Positions 7,584-10,106 of a stretch of 10,106 nt of DNA are shown here, piece after piece. The notes under the pieces are model-generated. The model saw nothing but the letters and a program-made list of their open reading frames with translations. It did not search any database and was not told the origin of the DNA. This stretch comes from Ruminococcaceae bacterium UBA1734 (GTDB taxonomy: Bacteria; Bacillota; Clostridia; Oscillospirales; Acutalibacteraceae). A program made the position numbers and the translations under genes. The DNA lies in assembly GCA_002315765.1 (NCBI GenBank), contig DCIE01000059.1, positions 1 through 10,106 of the forward strand, written 5' to 3'. Every line of letters begins with the position of its first letter. Within the stretch, counting starts at the first letter, position 1.

Positions 7584-8978
7584 TTGGATTATAATTCTTA
7601 TCTTGAACAAAGAAAAATACTTGAAAACGAAAATGCCAATCTTGTGGGAAATGTAATTAACGACTCGGAAAAAAAGGTTGATAGCTTATTAAACAACTAT
7701 AAAAATGCCGTTTATTCCGAAAACGAAACCGACCGGCTTTTCAAAATGAATTTGCTTTCAAATGATAAATTATGGGAAAGCGATTTGTATAAACTTATTT
7801 GCGAAATGCCCAAAGGTGCCGATTTGCATGTTCACGCAACTGCTCTCGTTCCGGCACATAAATTAATCGGTTTTGTAAAAACTCACACCGAACTTTTAGT
7901 GGATATTAATGACGGTCATATTTATCATATTGATGAGGAAACATATAACAAAGAAAAATGTTTTACACTTTCGGAAATATTGGATAAAGGTATGCTTTCG
8001 GTTGCCGATATTGAGAAAAAATGGTCAATGCTCGGCAGAGTACATAACCAAAATGTTTGGGAATATTTTGAAAATCTCCTTTGCATTTTTGAGTCCATCG
8101 AGTATTCTTATGATACCTTGTTTGATTATTATGTTTTTGCCTTTAAAGACTATTTAAGCCTCGGAATAAATCATATTGAAATACATGCCGTATTATCCGA
8201 AGACAGGGAAAAGGCTTTTGAATTAACCAATGTGATTAAAAAAGCATATTTTGCAGTGAAAAAAGAGCATACCGAGCTAATTGTTTCTATTATTTGCGCA
8301 GGTCTTAAATATTTAGGTGTCGAAGAAAGCGTTCCGAAAACATATCTTGAAAATGCTTTGTGGCTAAAAGATAAAATCCTTGATGATTTTTATCCGGAGG
8401 AACCGCATCGGTTTATAATAGGTTTTGATTTAGTTAATGAAGAGGATAAGTCGGTACCCTTAAAAGATTTTGCACCGTTGCTTTTGGAATGTAGAGAAAA
8501 GTATCCGGATTTCAATTTGTATATTCACTGCGGCGAGTCCCTTGATGCGCAAAGTGATAATTTAATAGATGCATATTTGCTTGACTCCAAAAGGGTAGGG
8601 CACGGAATGAATTTATACAGGTACCCGAAATTGTTGCAACGGTATGCCGAAAGGGAGATTTGTTTGGAATGTTGCGTTATTTCCAATCAAACACTAAAAT
8701 ATACCAAAGATATTCGTTTGCATCCCGGTGCCGAATATTTAAAGCGCGGCGTTACTATTGCACTTTGTTCGGACGACCCGGTTTGTCAAGAGCACGAACA
8801 ACTTTGCGATGATTTTTTTGCTTCGGTAATTTGTTGGAATTTGAATATTTCGGATATAAAACAGCTTTGCATTAATTCCATACTCTATTCCGGCGTTGAT
8901 TCAAAACAAAAATCTCAAATGATTGGTAATTTCAAAAAAGCTTGGCAAGAATTCATTGAAAAATATTCTAAAATGTGA
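7584..8978 (+). CDS. ADA2/ADGF-like adenosine deaminase family protein
   Basis: This 464-residue metal-dependent hydrolase probably deaminates adenosine to inosine. Numbered from the TTG start, the zinc-binding HxH is His82 and His84 in MPKGADLHVHA, Glu318 in HCGES is the expected proton donor, His340 lies in RVGHG, and Asp397-Asp398 lie in SDDP. The MPKGADLH opening, FDLVNEED, the C-SNQ-LK block and HPGAEYLKRG resemble the ADA2/ADGF (CECR1) branch more than classical short ADA of about 330-350 residues. Classical HAGE reads HCGE here, and ECP reads ECC. No signal peptide is visible, so the enzyme is cytosolic, unlike secreted animal ADA2. An N-terminal helical extension of about 75 residues precedes the barrel. 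The alternative GTG start at 7575 adds three residues. It sits 29 bases after the V-ATPase terminator with no obvious promoter. The substrate is inferred; another purine or adenosine derivative is possible. Confidence 0.85.
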   Translation: MDYNSYLEQRKILENENANLVGNVINDSEKKVDSLLNNYKNAVYSENETDRLFKMNLLSNDKLWESDLYKLICEMPKGADLHVHATALVPAHKLIGFVKTHTELLVDINDGHIYHIDEETYNKEKCFTLSEILDKGMLSVADIEKKWSMLGRVHNQNVWEYFENLLCIFESIEYSYDTLFDYYVFAFKDYLSLGINHIEIHAVLSEDREKAFELTNVIKKAYFAVKKEHTELIVSIICAGLKYLGVEESVPKTYLENALWLKDKILDDFYPEEPHRFIIGFDLVNEEDKSVPLKDFAPLLLECREKYPDFNLYIHCGESLDAQSDNLIDAYLLDSKRVGHGMNLYRYPKLLQRYAEREICLECCVISNQTLKYTKDIRLHPGAEYLKRGVTIALCSDDPVCQEHEQLCDDFFASVICWNLNISDIKQLCINSILYSGVDSKQKSQMIGNFKKAWQEFIEKYSKM

Positions 8979-9009
8979 TAATTTAAGATTTTTTGTCATA
9001 AGTATTAAG

Positions 9010-9038
9010 TTGACGAAATTATTTTAGTGTGGTATAAT
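9010..9038 (+). promoter_or_regulatory. Strong extended -10 promoter of smpB
   Basis: TTGACG (9010-9015) and TATAAT (9033-9038) are separated by 17 bp, and TGG directly precedes the -10 box, giving an extended -10. Transcription should start near 9045, about 20 bases before the smpB start. It probably also feeds the tmRNA gene downstream. Confidence 0.88.
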
Positions 9039-9050
9039 GTAGCAACCGAG

Positions 9051-9058
9051 AAGGAGGA
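9051..9058 (+). promoter_or_regulatory. Strong ribosome binding site for the TTG start of smpB
   Basis: AAGGAGGA lies 6 bases before TTG 9065. No ATG or GTG suits this site, so it fixes the start of smpB. Confidence 0.8.
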
Positions 9059-9064
9059 ATTGTT

Positions 9065-9523
9065 TTGGAGGGTACAAAGTTAATTACAAAAAACCGTCAG
9101 GCATATCACGAATACTTTGTCTTGGAAACCTTTGAAGCAGGAATTTCTCTTTGCGGTACCGAGGTTAAGTCCATAAGGCAGGGTGGAGTTAATCTGAAAG
9201 ATGCTTGGATTAGTATTGATGACGGTCAAATGCTAATTAAACAAATGCATATCAGCCCTTATGAGTTTGGTAATATTTTTAATCGCGACTCAAAGAGAAA
9301 TCGTGTTTTACTTATGCATCGCAGGGAAATTTTAAGGTTGTTCGGTGTGGTGAAACAGCAGGGTTTGACTCTTATTCCTTTATCTCTTTATTTTAAAGGT
9401 TCAAAGGTAAAGGTTGAAGTTGGCCTATGCAAAGGTAAACAACTTCACGACAAAAGGGCTGTGGCTGCAAAAAAAGATGCCGACCGTGCCATTGATAGGG
9501 CATTAAAGGAGCAAAATAGATAA
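9065..9523 (+). CDS. smpB: SsrA-binding protein SmpB
   Basis: The 152-residue protein binds the tRNA-like part of tmRNA and brings it to stalled ribosomes for trans-translation. Family hallmarks are NRQAYHEYFVLETFEAGISL, GTEVKSIRQGGVNLKDAW, MHISPYEFGNIFNRD, HRREILRL, GLTLIPLSLYFK, and GLCKGKQLHDKR followed by a basic C-terminal tail that reads into the ribosomal mRNA channel. Length is typical. Translation begins at TTG. The gene lies 39 bases upstream of ssrA, an arrangement common in Firmicutes that allows the protein and its RNA partner to share a promoter. Confidence 0.97.
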   Translation: MEGTKLITKNRQAYHEYFVLETFEAGISLCGTEVKSIRQGGVNLKDAWISIDDGQMLIKQMHISPYEFGNIFNRDSKRNRVLLMHRREILRLFGVVKQQGLTLIPLSLYFKGSKVKVEVGLCKGKQLHDKRAVAAKKDADRAIDRALKEQNR

Positions 9524-9530
9524 TAATAAG

Positions 9531-9560
9531 TTCATACTTCTATGTTTCTCCACCTATAAT
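9531..9560 (+). promoter_or_regulatory. Possible second promoter at ssrA
   Basis: TATAAT (9555-9560) with TTCATA (9531-9536) 18 bp upstream looks like a sigma-A promoter. However, only two bases separate the -10 box from the mature tmRNA 5' end at 9563, so a start at the usual distance would fall inside the RNA. It either starts unusually close or is not used, in which case ssrA depends on the smpB promoter. Confidence 0.35.
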
Positions 9561-9562
9561 AT

Positions 9563-9910
9563 GGGGGCGTAAAGGTTTCGACAGGGATTTTGAACTTACA
9601 GAAGCGAGTAGCGGTGCGGAACCGCTTAAAAATCCGTATTAATAAATTAACTAACAACAATCAAGTTAGATTAGCTGCCTGATTATAGGCGGCCGTCCGA
9701 TTAGATAGTACCGCGAATCTAAAAGGGCGTCATTTAGCGGTGAACGTGAACGATTGTTTGGCTCTGCATTCGTCACGGCTTGGAGCCTACCGAGTTATTA
9801 AGCTTGACAATTAGCGTAATAATTTCGGGAATTTAAAGAATTGTCTGCACTCGGAGATGCTGTAAGGAATAGATTTTTGGACGGGAGTTCGACTCTCCCC
9901 GCCTCCACCA
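9563..9910 (+). ncRNA. ssrA: Transfer-messenger RNA (tmRNA, SsrA)
   Basis: This 348-nt RNA acts as both tRNA-Ala and mRNA to free stalled ribosomes and tag their products. The 5' end GGGGGCG (9563-9569) pairs with CGCCTCC near the 3' end, giving a seven-bp acceptor stem with a G3-U pair, the alanine identity element. The CCA end is encoded (9908-9910). The T-arm (GGGAG, loop TTCGACT, CTCCC) and an early hairpin (AGCGGT 9610-9615 with ACCGCT 9621-9626) are visible. The tag frame reads NKLTNNNQVRLAA from 9641 and ends at TGA 9680-9682, with a second in-frame stop TAG at 9686. The resume codon could be AAT 9641 or the preceding ATT. The usual stem follows the tag (GCTGCC with GGCGGC). The tag resembles Bacillus subtilis GKTNSFNQNVALAA in layout. 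Confidence 0.96.
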
Positions 9911-10040
9911 GCGGCAAGCTGCCGCGCCCAATTCGAGAATAAAGTTGGTACAATGAGCAAGTTTTTATACCCGACCGTGAGCTTGTCTATTGATGTCAGT
10001 GCTCCACCAGCGGCAAGCTGCCGCACCCAATTCGAGAATA
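9903..10040. repeat. 39-bp direct repeat starting in the tmRNA 3' end
   Basis: Positions 9903-9941 recur at 10002-10040 with a single difference (G9926 versus A10025). Weaker similarity continues for about 12 bases. Each copy begins with the last eight bases of the tmRNA (CTCCACCA), then a hairpin GCGGCA-AGC-TGCCGC, then CCCAATTCGAGAATA. The second copy has no tRNA or tmRNA body upstream. It could be an att-like duplication left by an element integrated in ssrA, or a member of a dispersed intergenic repeat family. No integrase gene is visible in the window. Confidence 0.85.
9911..9925. other. Perfect hairpin directly after tmRNA CCA
   Basis: GCGGCA and TGCCGC form a 6-bp GC-rich stem around AGC, starting at the base after CCA. 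There is no T run behind it, so it is not a standard terminator. It may guide 3' processing or pausing. An identical hairpin lies at 10010-10024. Confidence 0.6.
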
Positions 10041-10085
10041 TAGACGGTTCAAATATAGAAAGATTAAACTATTATATCAAAAAAA

Positions 10086-10106
10086 GGCTCTTTGTCAATA
10101 GTTGGG
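10086..10106. mobile_element. Possible insertion-sequence end, cut by window edge
   Basis: The last 21 bases begin GGCTCTTTGTCAATAG and run to the window edge. They resemble terminal inverted repeats that I recall from ISL3-family elements of Firmicutes, which open with GG[CG]TCTTT. An A-run (10079-10085) precedes it. No transposase sequence is in view, so this rests only on the terminal motif. Confidence 0.3.

Noticed and set aside
9811..10026. 71-codon minus-strand frame with two RQLAAGG segments
   Set aside because: It reads the antisense of the tmRNA 3' end and the direct repeat. The repeated RQLAAGG is just the hairpin sequence translated twice, so it is a spurious frame.

Overview
The window looks like chromosomal DNA from a low-GC Firmicute, most likely a member of the Clostridia. 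The reasons are the AT-rich base composition, strong GGAGG-type ribosome binding sites, frequent TTG starts, consensus sigma-A promoters, and an smpB-ssrA pair whose tmRNA tag resembles Firmicute tags. The exact lineage cannot be read from this sequence. All convincing genes are on the + strand, and the content is mostly conserved housekeeping machinery.

Layout: positions 1-145 hold an intrinsic terminator from an upstream gene and a decayed second copy of the same sequence. Positions 146-360 are AT-rich with no convincing gene. A promoter (TTGTGT-17 bp-TATAAT, 365-393) then drives a compact seven-gene V/A-type ATPase operon: E, a DUF2764 protein, A, B, D, I, K (429-7504), closed by an intrinsic terminator at 7524-7554. 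Next come an ADA2/ADGF-like adenosine deaminase (7584-8978), a strong extended -10 promoter (9010-9038), smpB (9065-9523) and ssrA, the tmRNA (9563-9910). The final 196 bases carry a 39-bp near-perfect direct repeat that starts inside the tmRNA 3' end, and a possible insertion-sequence end cut by the window edge.

How the genes work together: A and B form the catalytic head, D the rotor shaft, E the peripheral stalk, I the membrane stator with the ion half-channels, and K the rotor ring. The gene order matches the operons of spirochaetes and chlamydiae rather than the enterococcal ntp type. No C, F or G subunit gene is present; the DUF2764 protein occupies the C-like position. The K subunit keeps the side-chain ligands of the Enterococcus hirae Na+ site, so Na+ coupling is the better guess. 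SmpB and tmRNA form the trans-translation ribosome rescue system.

The points most worth a second look are the reduced V-ATPase with its DUF2764 subunit, the ssrA 3'-end duplication, and the cytosolic ADA2-like deaminase. I see no clear evidence for a wholly new system.
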